A stretch of 39,425 bases of DNA from Paenibacillus senegalensis JC66. GTDB taxonomy: Bacteria > Bacillota > Bacilli > Paenibacillales > NBRC-103111. The DNA lies in contig NZ_HE610963.1 of assembly GCF_000285515.1 (NCBI RefSeq), forward strand, positions 36,953-76,377. Reading direction: 5' to 3'. The translations under genes and the position numbers were made by a program. The notes beneath the pieces are model-generated. The model was not told the DNA's origin. It did no database searches and worked only from the letters and a program-made list of their open reading frames with translations. Each line of letters opens with the position of its first letter. Within the stretch, counting starts at the first letter, position 1. Shown one piece after another: positions 8,147 through 17,831 of the stretch.

Positions 8147-9300
8147 ATGGCCATGCAGTTTAAGGATCTGATTAAGTGGGCCGATGATAACCGCGCCGCT
8201 GTCATGGAGACTTACCGGTATTTGCACGAAACGGCGGAAATAAGCTGGGGCGAGATTAAGACGACCGAGTATCTCTGCCGCAGGCTTAACGAAATCGATA
8301 TTTCCTTTCAAACCTTTGCGGATCATACCGGTGTCGTCGCCTCATGGAGCGGGGGTGACGGTCCGGTCATTGCGCTTAGGGCGGATATGGATGCGTTATG
8401 GCAATATGTTGACGGCACTTGGAAGGCCAACCATTCCTGCGGGCATGATGCTCATATGACGATGGTGTTGGAAGCGCTGCGATGCCTGAAAGAAGTCGGC
8501 TATCGTCCTCCGGGAAAGCTGAAAGTGATTTTTCAACCTGCTGAAGAAACGGGGAAGGCGCTAAAAAGCTGATCGATAAAGGAGTCGTCGAAGATGTGGA
8601 CTGTCTTCTCGGCATCCATCTCCGCGCGTCAGTGGAGCTTGCTGCAGGCACGGCCTCGGCGGCCATCTATCATGGGGCTGTGGGACAAATCCGCGGCACA
8701 GTCACAGGCCGCCAGTCTCATGCCGCCAGGCCGAACGAGGGGGTGAACGCAGCCGATTCATTGGCAGCGATTGTTAACGCCGTCAACGCCATCAAGCCGG
8801 ACCCGACCGTTTCAGCCTCGGTCAAAGTCACCCAGCTTGCGGCGGGAGGGGATAGCTTGAACATCATTCCCGGCGAGGGCAGGTTCGGAATAGATTTGCG
8901 CGCCCGGACTAATAAAGTGATGGAAGACCTTCTTCATCAAGTCAAGAGAGCGGTAGTCCTTGCCGGTGAGGCTAACGGGGCCGAAGTTGAGATCACGGAG
9001 GCTGCGCGAATGAATGCGGCGGTGCCCCACCCCCGTATGGAAGAGATCGTTTCGGACGTCATTGCCGAAGTGCTCGGTCCTGAAGCCTGTCAGCCTCCGC
9101 CGGTAACGCCAGGCGGGGAAGACTTTCACTTCTATTCCACAACCCATGACCGGATAGCTTCAACGATGATCGGCTTGGGCTGCGGTTTGAAGCCGGGTCT
9201 GCATCACCCTAACATGAGCTTCGAGTTGTCCTCATTGCCGGAGGGAGTCAAGCTAATTGCCGCCTCTACTGTCCGACTATTTGAAAACTGGACAGCGTGA
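8147..9300 (+). pseudogene. M20 amidohydrolase (candidate N-succinyl-amino acid desuccinylase), frameshifted
   Basis: Two reading frames together make one M20 peptidase of about 384 residues. The first (8147-8572) carries the metal motif SCGHDAHM and PAEETGK; the second continues in the -1 frame from about 8560 as AKKLIDKGVVEDVDCLLGIH and carries the dimerisation domain and the C-terminal metal motif TPGGEDFHFY. The only defect seen is one missing base near 8555-8562, where the family expects GKGAKKL. The break creates a TGA at 8570. Everything else is intact, so it is either a recent mutation or a sequencing error. Programmed -1 slippage is less likely: the site has five A's only and no proper heptamer. 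AAGGAGAAAGGAAG at 8124-8138 serves the ATG at 8147. In the racemase pathway this enzyme would release the L-amino acid and succinate. Confidence 0.85.
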
Positions 9301-9434
9301 TGTCACTAAATATTACAGCGAGACAATCGGCAGAATGATTTTTCATTAGAATTGGATTTAATTCACTCGAATTCTGTTATGTAAACTAACATATTGCTTA
9401 TTCTCAATAAGAAATGTTTGTGGTATAACTATTT

Positions 9435-9481
9435 ATGAAGGATTTCATTCGTCTATATATAATATATGAATGATATAATTC
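9435..9481 (+). promoter_or_regulatory. Promoter/operator region of the peptide importer operon
   Basis: A TATAAT sits at 9458-9463 with no good -35 at the right distance. It is bracketed by two palindromes: ATGAA-GGAT-TTCAT (9435-9448) and GAATGATATAATTC (9468-9481). The second shares its core with the palindrome in the mlrC leader (5790-5805). The 268-base gap 9301-9568 holds no gene; a weak -35 with flanking palindromes fits a regulated promoter. The RpiR-type protein of the cluster is the obvious candidate to bind (inference). Confidence 0.5.
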
Positions 9482-9568
9482 TTCCCTTTTTAGTATCACT
9501 TCTACTTCTTGTGGACGAATTCAAGTTAGGCAAAATGCTATTCAAAAAAAATAATGGGGGACTAAACT

Positions 9569-11227
9569 ATGGTAAATCGTCGTCGCAATCCTTTTGTTGT
9601 TCTGCTCCTTGCTTTAGTAATGTTGGCAGTAAGCGCCTGCGGCTCATCTGCACCTGAGGGACCAGGGACAAGCAGCCCGGAAGGACAGAAGGACAAAGAA
9701 GAACAAGTAAATCTAACGCCTAAGGAAGGAGGCACCATAACGGTAGCTTTTTCCGAAGAGCCGGACACATTGGATGTACAGAAGTCGGGTATGAGCACGA
9801 CATCCACAGTGGGCGGCTATATGGGCGGGGGCCTGCTTTATTACGATACGGAAACGAAAGAAATTAAACCGGATTTGGCGGAGTCGTACACGGTATCCGA
9901 AGATGGAAAAACCCTCACCTTCAAAATCAAGGAAGGCATTACATTCCACGACGGATCTCCATTGACGGCGGAAAGCTTCAAATATACATTCGAGAGAGCC
10001 CTGGACCCGGCAACGAACTCGAAATCGACAGGGGTATTAATGGGTGAAGTCGATTCCTTCGAAGCGCCCGATGAGCATACTTTCATTATTAAACTGAAGA
10101 ATCCGTCCGCTCCGCTGCTAATCAGACTGGCTGACTCCGGTGCGTTCCAGCCGTTATCGCAGCAAGCTATAGAACAAGATGGCGATCAGTACGGACGTAA
10201 CCCCGTTGGTGTGGGGCCGTGGAAATTCAGCGGCTGGAAGTCCTCCGAATTGATTGAACTGGTGCCTAATGAAGACTTCAACTGGGGCAATGACTCAATG
10301 GAGCGGCAAGGACCGCCGCTGGCGGACAAGCTGGTCATCAAGTTTATTACCGAGAATCAGACGAAGGTGGCCGCTCTGGAAAGCGGTACGGTTGATATCG
10401 CGTTCGGTATTCCGGCTATTCATGTGAAGAGATTCATGGACGACGATAAATTTTATGTCCTTGAAGATACAAGAAGCGGGAATGGCATGATGCTGCAAAT
10501 GAATCTTGATAAGCCTGTTTTCCAAGATATCAGGGTGCGCCAGGCTCTAAATATGGCTATCCAGAAGCAGGCAATAATTGATTCGGTCCTGCAGGGAATG
10601 GGCGAGGTAGCGCATGGTCCGCTTTCCTCAACGATGTTAGGTTACGACCAGAACATAGAAAGCTATGCTTATACCTACAATCTGGAAGAGGCGGGCAAGC
10701 TGCTGGACGAAGCCGGCTGGGTAATGAATAGCAATCAAATCCGGGAGAAGGATGGACAGCCGCTTACCCTTAACCTGCTTGCTTCCAACCGGTTTAATCA
10801 GGAGCCTCAGCTGGTACAGGGTATGCTGAAAGAATTAGGCGTGGATGTCAAAATTCAGACGATGGAACATGCTACAGCCATTCAAATGGCTGGACAAGGA
10901 GAGTTTGATCTGCTGACTTTAAGCTATACGGCAACGGATACGGATACGCTCTATCCCCTGCTGCATTCGAGCCAGACAGAAGGATTGAACTTTGGACAAA
11001 TCACTGACCCGGTCATCGACGCTGCATTGGAAAAGGGACGCACATCGATGAATGTTCAGGACAGACAAGCAGCATATGAGGAGCTTCAAAGGCAGATGGT
11101 AGAACAAGCCTACTGGATTCCGCTGTACAATGAGAAAATGTTTGCCATTGTCAATGAGCGTGTCCAAGGGGTGCAGTTCGATGCATTTTATAGTGTAAGA
11201 TTACATGACAGCTGGGTGAATCAATAA
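9569..11227 (+). CDS. Peptide ABC transporter substrate-binding lipoprotein (DppA/OppA family)
   Basis: A 552-residue family 5 extracellular solute-binding protein. The N-terminus is a lipoprotein signal: three arginines, a hydrophobic stretch and lipobox AVSAC with the lipidated cysteine at residue 24, then a Ser/Gly/Pro/Glu linker. GGTITVAFSEEPDTLDVQ opens the mature domain; LAESYTVSEDGKTLTFKI and GITFHDGSPLTAESFKYTFE are the family signature, and RVRQALNMAIQKQAII marks the second lobe. It would catch di- or oligopeptides outside the membrane and hand them to the permeases. AATGGGGGA just upstream is the ribosome binding site. Its stop overlaps the ATG of the permease gene by one base. The ligand cannot be read from sequence; the cluster suggests D-residue-containing peptides. 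Confidence 0.93.
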   Translation: MVNRRRNPFVVLLLALVMLAVSACGSSAPEGPGTSSPEGQKDKEEQVNLTPKEGGTITVAFSEEPDTLDVQKSGMSTTSTVGGYMGGGLLYYDTETKEIKPDLAESYTVSEDGKTLTFKIKEGITFHDGSPLTAESFKYTFERALDPATNSKSTGVLMGEVDSFEAPDEHTFIIKLKNPSAPLLIRLADSGAFQPLSQQAIEQDGDQYGRNPVGVGPWKFSGWKSSELIELVPNEDFNWGNDSMERQGPPLADKLVIKFITENQTKVAALESGTVDIAFGIPAIHVKRFMDDDKFYVLEDTRSGNGMMLQMNLDKPVFQDIRVRQALNMAIQKQAIIDSVLQGMGEVAHGPLSSTMLGYDQNIESYAYTYNLEEAGKLLDEAGWVMNSNQIREKDGQPLTLNLLASNRFNQEPQLVQGMLKELGVDVKIQTMEHATAIQMAGQGEFDLLTLSYTATDTDTLYPLLHSSQTEGLNFGQITDPVIDAALEKGRTSMNVQDRQAAYEELQRQMVEQAYWIPLYNEKMFAIVNERVQGVQFDAFYSVRLHDSWVNQ

Positions 11228-12171
11228 TGCTTTTGTATATATGGAAAAGGCTGGCATCCGGTCTCCTGGTTCTGTTCGGTGTATCGGTGCTATCCTTTTC
11301 CCTCATCCATCTCATTCCAGGGGATCCGGTCCGACTGATGCTGGGCGAGCAAGTAACCCAGGAACAGGTGGAACAAATGCGTGAGGAACTAGGCCTAAAC
11401 AGGCCTGTTCCTCATCAATATATCGACTATATGGCGGGAGTCATTCAAGGTGATTTCGGTACTTCCTTGAAATCGGACCGCCCGGTTTTGCAGGAAATTA
11501 TGGAGAGGTTCCCGGCCACGATCAAGCTGGCCGTTTCCGGCATTGCGATTGCGATCGTCCTCGGGGTGGCTATGGGGGTCTTGGCGGCGAAATATAAAGA
11601 CACCTTCATAGATACCGCATTTAAATTTCTGACCTCGTTAGGTGTATCGCTGCCCAGCTTCTGGTTAGGAATCCTGATGATCATGTTCTTTGCCGTCTAT
11701 CTCAAATGGTTTCCTATAGCCGGCGGTACCGGATTGGATGATTTGGTGCTACCCGCCTTAACGCTTGGCATTCTGGTTTCGGCTACGATTGCCAGGATGA
11801 CCCGCTCCGGTATGGTGGAGGTCATGTCTAATGAATATATACGGACAGCACGCGCCAAAGGTTTAAGCGAAACGACCGTATTGTTCAAACATGCTTTCCG
11901 CAATGTTATGATCCCTATCGTCACTTTTATCGGCCTCCAGGCGGCATCGCTAATGGGAGGAGCTGTCATCATCGAGAAGGTATTCAGCTGGTCCGGGATA
12001 GGGACTTTGGCTATTAACGCGATCAGCCAAAGGGATTTCCCGATGCTGCAAGGGGTTGTCCTGTTCATGGGTATTGTCTATGTTGTCATTAATATTATCG
12101 TAGATATCGTATACAGCGTCATTGATCCGAGAGTCGATGTCCGCGCTGAAGGAGGGGCTTCGAATGGATAA
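11227..12171 (+). CDS. dppB: Peptide ABC transporter permease, DppB type
   Basis: A 314-residue inner-membrane permease of the DppB/OppB family. It begins with the typical first helix (LLVLFGVSVLSFSLIHLIPGDPV), followed by the large extracellular loop with LGLNRPVPHQYIDYM, and carries the EAA loop that docks the ATPase (EYIRTARAKGLSETTVLFKHAFRN). It forms the channel together with the next gene's product. The ATG shares its A with the stop codon of the binding-protein gene, and its end overlaps the DppC gene by 8 bases, so translation is tightly coupled along the operon. The dpp name is by family; substrate class could also be opp-like. Confidence 0.93.
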   Translation: MLLYIWKRLASGLLVLFGVSVLSFSLIHLIPGDPVRLMLGEQVTQEQVEQMREELGLNRPVPHQYIDYMAGVIQGDFGTSLKSDRPVLQEIMERFPATIKLAVSGIAIAIVLGVAMGVLAAKYKDTFIDTAFKFLTSLGVSLPSFWLGILMIMFFAVYLKWFPIAGGTGLDDLVLPALTLGILVSATIARMTRSGMVEVMSNEYIRTARAKGLSETTVLFKHAFRNVMIPIVTFIGLQAASLMGGAVIIEKVFSWSGIGTLAINAISQRDFPMLQGVVLFMGIVYVVINIIVDIVYSVIDPRVDVRAEGGASNG

Positions 12172-13063
12172 TGGAAGCGCGGCGCCTTCTGTTCATGCCG
12201 GATCGGAAACGAAGGGGAATGCTTCGGAAAGACTTGGTCTGCTCTCACGGGTCATGCACAGGAAATCGGCAAGGTTCTCTTTTATTTCCCTTCTCGTCAT
12301 TGCCGTTATCGGGATTATCGGACCATGGATTGCTCCGCACGATCCGGCGAAGTCCTATTACGACGCATTTCTGCAGGGGCCATCGGCGAGGCACTGGCTC
12401 GGTACGGATGTCATAGGCCGCGATGTCGCTTCGCGCATTTTATATGGTGCCCGGATAACGATTACCGTAGCACTGATGGCTGTGGGGATAACCTTTACTG
12501 CCGGAACTCTGATAGGTGTTATCAGCGGGTACATCGGAGGACTGGTTGACAAAATCCTAATGAGATTGACGGATATCCTTCTGGCTCTACCCGCTATCGT
12601 CCTCGCTTTTTCCATTGTTGCTGTATTGGGCCCTAGTCTGAATAATGCGATGATCGCTATCGGCATAGCGTCCTTTCCGGGCTTTGCCCGCATTGTGCGT
12701 GGGGCTACTCTGGTCGTTAAATCCGCGGGTTACGTGGAAGCAAGCAGGTCGATTGGAAGCCCTCACTGGCGGATCATTCTCTTTCAGATCATTCCTAACA
12801 TTTCAAACGTTCTAATCGTGTATACGACTCTTTTTATGGGGACAGCCATATTGGAAACCGCGGCCCTTGGTTTTATAGGGCTTGGCGCACAACCGCCTAC
12901 TCCAGAATGGGGGACGATGCTGAGCGAAGGGAAGGATTATCTGGATCACGCCTGGTGGCTGGTATTATTCCCCGGACTGGCGATTACCTTTGTCGTTTTT
13001 TCTGTCATGATGTTGGGGGATGCCCTCAGGGACATGTTTGATCCCAAAACCGAGGTGAAATAA
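12164..13063 (+). CDS. dppC: Peptide ABC transporter permease, DppC type
   Basis: A 299-residue partner permease with the DppC/OppC landmarks: cytosolic N-terminus, first helix FISLLVIAVIGIIGPWIAP, then HDPAKSY, GTDVIGRDVASRILYGAR, and the EAA loop GYVEASRSIGSPHWRIILFQIIPN. The C-terminal LGFIGLGAQPPTPEWGTML is diagnostic. ATG at 12164 is chosen because AAGGAGGGG at 12149-12157 precedes it by about 7 bases; an upstream in-frame TTG at 12122 has no such site. It overlaps dppB by 8 bases. Confidence 0.93.
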   Translation: MDNGSAAPSVHAGSETKGNASERLGLLSRVMHRKSARFSFISLLVIAVIGIIGPWIAPHDPAKSYYDAFLQGPSARHWLGTDVIGRDVASRILYGARITITVALMAVGITFTAGTLIGVISGYIGGLVDKILMRLTDILLALPAIVLAFSIVAVLGPSLNNAMIAIGIASFPGFARIVRGATLVVKSAGYVEASRSIGSPHWRIILFQIIPNISNVLIVYTTLFMGTAILETAALGFIGLGAQPPTPEWGTMLSEGKDYLDHAWWLVLFPGLAITFVVFSVMMLGDALRDMFDPKTEVK

Positions 13064-13113
13064 GAGGGTGCTGGGATCTATAAGTCAGGCACCTGGGGAA
13101 ATGAGGTGGAAAG

Positions 13114-14103
13114 ATGTCTGCAATATTAGAAGTAGACGGGTTAGTGACCAAGGTGAACATGAATAAGGGTGCGATAACCTTAGTAGAAGACATCAGTTTC
13201 CGCCTGGAGAAGGGGGAAGCGATCGGTCTGGTCGGGGAGTCGGGCTGCGGCAAAAGTGTGACGGCGCTCTCGTTAATGCGTTTGTTGAGCACAAATGTGG
13301 AGATTACTTCAGGCAGTATTCGCCTTAATGAACGATTGCTAACCCGGTATACGGAAAAAGAAATGCAGAAGATCAGAGGGAAAGAGCTGGCCATGATTTT
13401 TCAGGATCCGATGACCTCTCTTAATCCGGTTTTGACGGTTGGCCATCAGATCGGTGAAGTCCTGAAGCGCCATGAGGGGCTTAGAAGCTCTTTATCCAAG
13501 GAAAAAGTGATCGGACTGCTGAAGCAGGTCGGTATCCCGAGACCGGAGCAGATTTATCAGGAATATCCCCATAGATTGTCCGGGGGGATGAGGCAGAGGG
13601 TGATGATCGCCATGGCGATCGCATGCAGTCCATCGCTGCTTATCGCTGATGAGCCGACGACTGCGCTCGATGTCACCATTCAATCGCAAATTCTTGATTT
13701 GTTAACGGAGGTGCGGCGCTCTACGGGAATGTCCCTAATTATGATTACCCATGATTTTGGCGTGGTTGCCGAAACTTGCGACAAGGTTATGGTCATGTAT
13801 GCAGGGCAGGTGGTGGAGTCGGCCGATGTGCGCACGCTGCTGCGAAATCCGCGCCATCCTTACACGAGGGGACTTCTCAATTCATTGCCCGAGAAAACGC
13901 GGGGTTCCCGCAGATTATACAGCATTCCGGGCTCAGTGCCGGCTCCTGGTGCGGAACGCAAGGGCTGCAGATTTGCCCCTCGCTGTGACAGGGTGATGCC
14001 CATTTGCCGGGAACATAACCCGGAGCTTAAACCGGTGGACGAGGGGTCCCAATGCCGGTGCTGGTTATATCAGAGCGAAGATGAACCGGAGGCAGACCTA
14101 TGA
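13114..14103 (+). CDS. dppD: Peptide ABC transporter ATPase, DppD type
   Basis: A 329-residue ATPase with Walker A GESGCGKS (K47), Q-loop [11 protein letters not shown], signature LSGGMRQR, Walker [13 protein letters not shown] and the switch histidine in ITHDFGVV. The C-terminal oligopeptide-transporter extension is present ([20 protein letters not shown] with further cysteines), as in DppD/OppD. It powers import through the DppB/C channel together with DppF. The ATG is preceded by GAGGTGGAAAG. It ends in a 4-base ATGA overlap with the next gene. Confidence 0.94.
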   Translation: MSAILEVDGLVTKVNMNKGAITLVEDISFRLEKGEAIGLVGESGCGKSVTALSLMRLLSTNVEITSGSIRLNERLLTRYTEKEMQKIRGKELAMIFQDPMTSLNPVLTVGHQIGEVLKRHEGLRSSLSKEKVIGLLKQVGIPRPEQIYQEYPHRLSGGMRQRVMIAMAIACSPSLLIADEPTTALDVTIQSQILDLLTEVRRSTGMSLIMITHDFGVVAETCDKVMVMYAGQVVESADVRTLLRNPRHPYTRGLLNSLPEKTRGSRRLYSIPGSVPAPGAERKGCRFAPRCDRVMPICREHNPELKPVDEGSQCRCWLYQSEDEPEADL

Positions 14104-15059
14104 CAACACCTTTATTGGAAATAACAGACCTGCAGAAGAAATTCCCGATCAAAAAAAGCTGGCTTCAGCCGCAAAGCTATGTTCATGCGGTGGACGGTGT
14201 CAGCTTGACGGTAAGGGAAGGCGAGACAGTGGGGATCGTAGGAGAATCGGGCTGCGGCAAATCAACCTTCGGCCGCTGCGTGCTTCGCCTGCTGGAGCCT
14301 ACCGGGGGTGAGGTAAAATTCCAGGGAGAAAATTACCTGAAGCTGCCAAGGAGAGCCATGCATTCCATCCGGCGCAACATGCAGATGGTATTTCAGAACC
14401 CTTATGATACTCTTAACCCTAAGCTGTCCATAAGCCGGATCTTGGCGGAGCCGCTCATCGCCCATGGTATTCCGCGGGACCAGCACAGGCAGATGATGGA
14501 AGAGATAATCGAAATTGTCGGCTTGACTCCGGCACATCTTGCCCGCTATCCCCATGAGTTTTCCGGAGGACAGCGGCAGCGCATTGGCATTGCCCGCGCT
14601 CTTATGCTCAAACCGAAGCTCATTGTCGCTGATGAGCCGGTTTCCGCACTCGATGTCTCTATTCAGTCGCAGATTCTTAACTTGTTGACGGAGCTTCAGG
14701 AGAAGTTTTCCTTATCCTACTTATTCATATCCCATGATTTAAGCGTAGTTGAGCATATCTCCGACAGAGTGGCGGTGATGTATTTGGGAGAGATTGTTGA
14801 GCTTGCGGACAAAAATTCGCTGTTTGCGGATCCCAAGCATCCGTACACTCAAGCGCTGCTGTCGTCGGTTCTAAGCACTGATCCGGATGCTTCCAGAGAG
14901 AGGATCAGGTTAACCGGAGAGCTTCCTTCGCCTGCCAACCCTCCCAAAGGGTGCAAGTTCCATACCCGCTGTCACGCTTGTATGGAGATCTGCAAGACAG
15001 AAAAGCCTGCACTAAAAAAGCTCGAGGACGGTACGATGACGGCTTGTCATTTGTATTGA
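14100..15059 (+). CDS. dppF: Peptide ABC transporter ATPase, DppF type
   Basis: A 319-residue second ATPase. The N-terminus [24 protein letters not shown] is typical of DppF/OppF. Walker A is [10 protein letters not shown]-loop [12 protein letters not shown], signature [15 protein letters not shown], Walker [13 protein letters not shown], switch histidine in ISHDLSVV, and the cysteine-rich tail [15 protein letters not shown] closes the protein. It pairs with DppD and overlaps it by 4 bases. It is the last of the five importer genes; the 200 bases up to the regulator gene hold no gene and no clear terminator. Confidence 0.94.
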   Translation: MTTPLLEITDLQKKFPIKKSWLQPQSYVHAVDGVSLTVREGETVGIVGESGCGKSTFGRCVLRLLEPTGGEVKFQGENYLKLPRRAMHSIRRNMQMVFQNPYDTLNPKLSISRILAEPLIAHGIPRDQHRQMMEEIIEIVGLTPAHLARYPHEFSGGQRQRIGIARALMLKPKLIVADEPVSALDVSIQSQILNLLTELQEKFSLSYLFISHDLSVVEHISDRVAVMYLGEIVELADKNSLFADPKHPYTQALLSSVLSTDPDASRERIRLTGELPSPANPPKGCKFHTRCHACMEICKTEKPALKKLEDGTMTACHLY

Positions 15060-15259
15060 GCATTTGCTGAGCATTTTGCCTGTGCAAGCGGAGCTGAGTC
15101 CAATTCGTCCACCGCTGGCTCTCGCGAGACGCAGCTGCTAATGAACTGCTCAAGGAGACTGCGCGGTAACATGCAAAATGCTGATATTCAATGTAAGAGT
15201 AAGGCTTGAGAGCAAGTGCGGCGTTAACCGATTCGGATTCTATAGATTGGAGGCTAATT

Positions 15260-16129
15260 ATGCTGGCAGAGAAGAATACGTTCAGTTTCCTGGTTAAAGA
15301 GAAGTTTGACCGACTTTCCGCTTCCCAGAAAAAGGTGGCGGAATATCTGCTCGAGAACTTGGATAGGGCTGCTTTCAGTACTGCAGTGCAAATTGCCCGT
15401 GAAGTAAACGTCAGCGAAACGACGGTCATCCGGCTTTCTTATGCGCTTGGCTTTGGCGGATTCTCGGAAATGCTGGAACAGATTCGCGATCAAGTACTGC
15501 AGAACAATACGGCGGGAACGATTGAAGTCGAAGACAGCGGGACTCCTCTTAGCCAGATGGATGATCCGCTGGCCAAAGTAGCCGAGAAGGAAATCTCGAT
15601 GATCCGCCAAAGCTTGTCTCAATTGAATATGCAGGATATATGGGCAGCGGTGGATGCGTTAATCAAGGCGGATAAAGTACTTGTAGTCGGATACCGTGCC
15701 TCGTATGCCGTCGCGTACTGGTTTAATTTCATGCTGGGAATGATGCGTGATAACGTCTATCTCTGTCCATCGGCAGGAGAAACCAGTGAAAAAGCGGTTG
15801 GCTTGACGGACAAATCGATCGTGTTCGCCATCTTTTTCCCCCGTTATTCAAAAGAAACTTTGCAGCTAGCAGAGTATGCCAAATCCCAGGGGGCGGGTCT
15901 GATCTCGGCAACAGACCGGTTCTTATCGCCTATTGGCCGGATATCGGATATTACCTTCTCTACAGGCATTAATACGGACTCGAGCACGGGAACCGCATCG
16001 ATGGCCGCGGTCATGAGCATGCTGAATACGATTTTTGTCGGCATTCAAATGAAAGACCCGGAGCGCGTTCTTGCCCGCCAGGAGAGTGTGGAGCAGTTTT
16101 ATACCAACTATAGCCCGTTTATTGAATGA
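15260..16129 (+). CDS. RpiR/MurR-family transcriptional regulator
   Basis: A 289-residue regulator with an N-terminal helix-turn-helix (about 1-75: LSASQKKVAEYLLENLDRAAF, then EVNVSETTVIRLSYALGFGGFSEM) and a C-terminal SIS domain (about 120-250: VLVVGYRASYAVAYWF and VFAIFFPRYSKETLQLAEYA), which in this family binds a phosphosugar or related ligand. Known relatives control sugar, amino-sugar and muropeptide use, so a role in peptidoglycan-derived or D-amino acid peptide salvage would suit it. ATG at 15260 is chosen for the TTGGAGG at 15247-15253; an in-frame start at 15206 has no binding site. It lies between importer and hydrolase genes, and the palindromes at 5790 and 9435-9481 are candidate targets. 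Confidence 0.88.
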   Translation: MLAEKNTFSFLVKEKFDRLSASQKKVAEYLLENLDRAAFSTAVQIAREVNVSETTVIRLSYALGFGGFSEMLEQIRDQVLQNNTAGTIEVEDSGTPLSQMDDPLAKVAEKEISMIRQSLSQLNMQDIWAAVDALIKADKVLVVGYRASYAVAYWFNFMLGMMRDNVYLCPSAGETSEKAVGLTDKSIVFAIFFPRYSKETLQLAEYAKSQGAGLISATDRFLSPIGRISDITFSTGINTDSSTGTASMAAVMSMLNTIFVGIQMKDPERVLARQESVEQFYTNYSPFIE

Positions 16130-16222
16130 GCATTTTGCAAAGAGATGGAAAACAGACGGGCTGCATGGTTGCGAAGAGCGGGAAACTAACAAACAGTGGA
16201 TACGAAAGGACGGGGGAAGCAG

Positions 16223-17686
16223 ATGGATAGGTTTAAGGGGGAAACGGCCCGTTCACTTCCTGAGTTTGAGGTTTGGTTGGAGAGTATGCTTGAACGTCAT
16301 CAGGTACCGGGCGGCTCCATTGCCGTTTCAGAGGCAGGGGAGCTTTCCTATTACACTTCCTTTGGCTATCAGGACGAGAAGCTGGATAGAAAAATCGGAC
16401 TGGACACGGTGTTTGGGATCGGGTCGGTGACCAAATCATTTACCTGCATGGCCATCCTGCATTTGCAAGATTCAGGAAAGCTTTCGGTCCATGATCCTGT
16501 CACCGCTTTTCTTCCGGAGTTTCGTTTGCGGGGAAGCCAAGCAGCTCAACAGATAGGCAAAATAACGATTCACCATTTGATGACTCACACCTCGGGATTG
16601 CCACCGCTGCCGACGCTTTACTCGGCAATGAAGCGGAGCCAGGATAATGATCCCGACTTTCAGCACAGTCACCAAAGCAAGATCAAGCTGCCGAACGATG
16701 ATCCTCTTGATACATTCGAGCAGCTTATCCAATACTTGTATGATTTGGATTTTGAGCTGCTGGGCACACCCGGGAGCGAGTTCAGCTATTCCAATGACGG
16801 GTATGCTCTGCTCGGCGCCATTATCAAGAGGGTATCCGGACAAAGCTATGAATCCTACGTCCAGGATAATCTGCTGCATCCTGCAGGTATGCTGGATAGC
16901 GGCTTTGATCCGAATGCTTTCGCGGAAGACAGGCTGGCCCCCATCTATGCGTGGCGGATGCAGGGTCAATCAAGGGAAGTGTTCCATTCGCCGGCAAGAA
17001 GAGACGCTCCGGTTATGCGCGCGGCAGGATTCCTCTATTCCACTGCCCGGGACATGCTGAAATATGCCGAATTGTTCCGAACTCCTGGACGGATTGGAAA
17101 CCGCCGTATAATCTCTGAACAAAGCATGAAGCAGATGACCACCCCTTACGTTCAGTGCGAATACAATAAATATTACGGGTACGGTGTCATGCTCATCCCG
17201 GATTATTTTGGTTCCCTTATGGTTGAGCATGGAGGAACGGTAAAAGGAGTAAAATCCCAGCTATCGATCGTTCCTGAGCAGGATTTGTGCGGCATTACTC
17301 TCACCAATATCGCTTCCGCTCCGGCAACCAGGCTGAATGAAGCGGTTTTGAACAGTTACTTGGGCAGGAACCCCGGGGAATGTCTCGCTTTTTCAGAAAA
17401 GGGAGATCAGTTAAATAGCGGCAGCATAGAGGAGTATACGGGGACATATACCAGCCGGGAAGGGATGAGTATCGACATCTCCAGTGCGGACGGTCAGCTG
17501 ATTATGGAACTGAACGGGGAGTCTTTTGCTCTGCATTCGCTAGGCGGCGACTGGTATTCTTATGTTCAGATGGAAATTCCCCAGACCGTGCACTTCAAAC
17601 GTAATAGTGAAGGCAATATCAATCGGATAAGCTGTGCCTACAGGCAGTGTAGGAAGGCAGACGAGATCAGCGGCTGCATGTCATGA
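16223..17686 (+). CDS. Serine hydrolase of the beta-lactamase / D-aminopeptidase family (S12)
   Basis: A 487-residue serine hydrolase. The nucleophile motif SVTK is at S68/K71 (FGIGSVTKSFTCMAIL), the second motif is YSN in EFSYSNDGYALLG, and the third is HGG (VEHGGTVKG). The hydrolase domain spans about 15-380 and is followed by a ~100-residue beta-rich tail of the kind found after this domain in many Firmicutes. Family members include class C beta-lactamases, DD-peptidases, D-aminopeptidases and esterases. No signal peptide is visible, so it probably acts in the cytosol; with an importer and racemase around it, cleavage of D-residue peptides is a reasonable guess. ATG at 16223 follows GGGGGAAG; an in-frame GTG at 16196 is less likely. 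Confidence 0.85.
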   Translation: MDRFKGETARSLPEFEVWLESMLERHQVPGGSIAVSEAGELSYYTSFGYQDEKLDRKIGLDTVFGIGSVTKSFTCMAILHLQDSGKLSVHDPVTAFLPEFRLRGSQAAQQIGKITIHHLMTHTSGLPPLPTLYSAMKRSQDNDPDFQHSHQSKIKLPNDDPLDTFEQLIQYLYDLDFELLGTPGSEFSYSNDGYALLGAIIKRVSGQSYESYVQDNLLHPAGMLDSGFDPNAFAEDRLAPIYAWRMQGQSREVFHSPARRDAPVMRAAGFLYSTARDMLKYAELFRTPGRIGNRRIISEQSMKQMTTPYVQCEYNKYYGYGVMLIPDYFGSLMVEHGGTVKGVKSQLSIVPEQDLCGITLTNIASAPATRLNEAVLNSYLGRNPGECLAFSEKGDQLNSGSIEEYTGTYTSREGMSIDISSADGQLIMELNGESFALHSLGGDWYSYVQMEIPQTVHFKRNSEGNINRISCAYRQCRKADEISGCMS

Positions 17687-17831
17687 GCATGGTATGCGGA
17701 ACACAAAGTCCTGCGGCGGTATGTCAGTAGTATGTATACAGATCGCGCTGTGCTGCGTTAGAATCCGTCCGCGGTCTGGTGGCACGCTTCAAGTAAGGGA
17801 AAGATAACAGAAAAGGAATGACCTAACAGGT

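Noticed and set aside
8555-8572. Programmed -1 frameshift in the M20 gene
   Set aside because: The zero-frame codons CTA AAA AGC do not form an X XXY YYZ heptamer, and no M20 family uses frameshifting that I know of. A missing base explains it better.
9466-9657. Open frame of 63 codons starting in front of the importer operon
   Set aside because: It overlaps the start of the substrate-binding protein gene in another frame, has no binding site, and its second half simply reads the signal-peptide region out of frame.
14905-15429. 174-codon minus-strand frame across the dppF-rpiR gap
   Set aside because: It is antisense to two real genes, with no binding site or recognisable domain.
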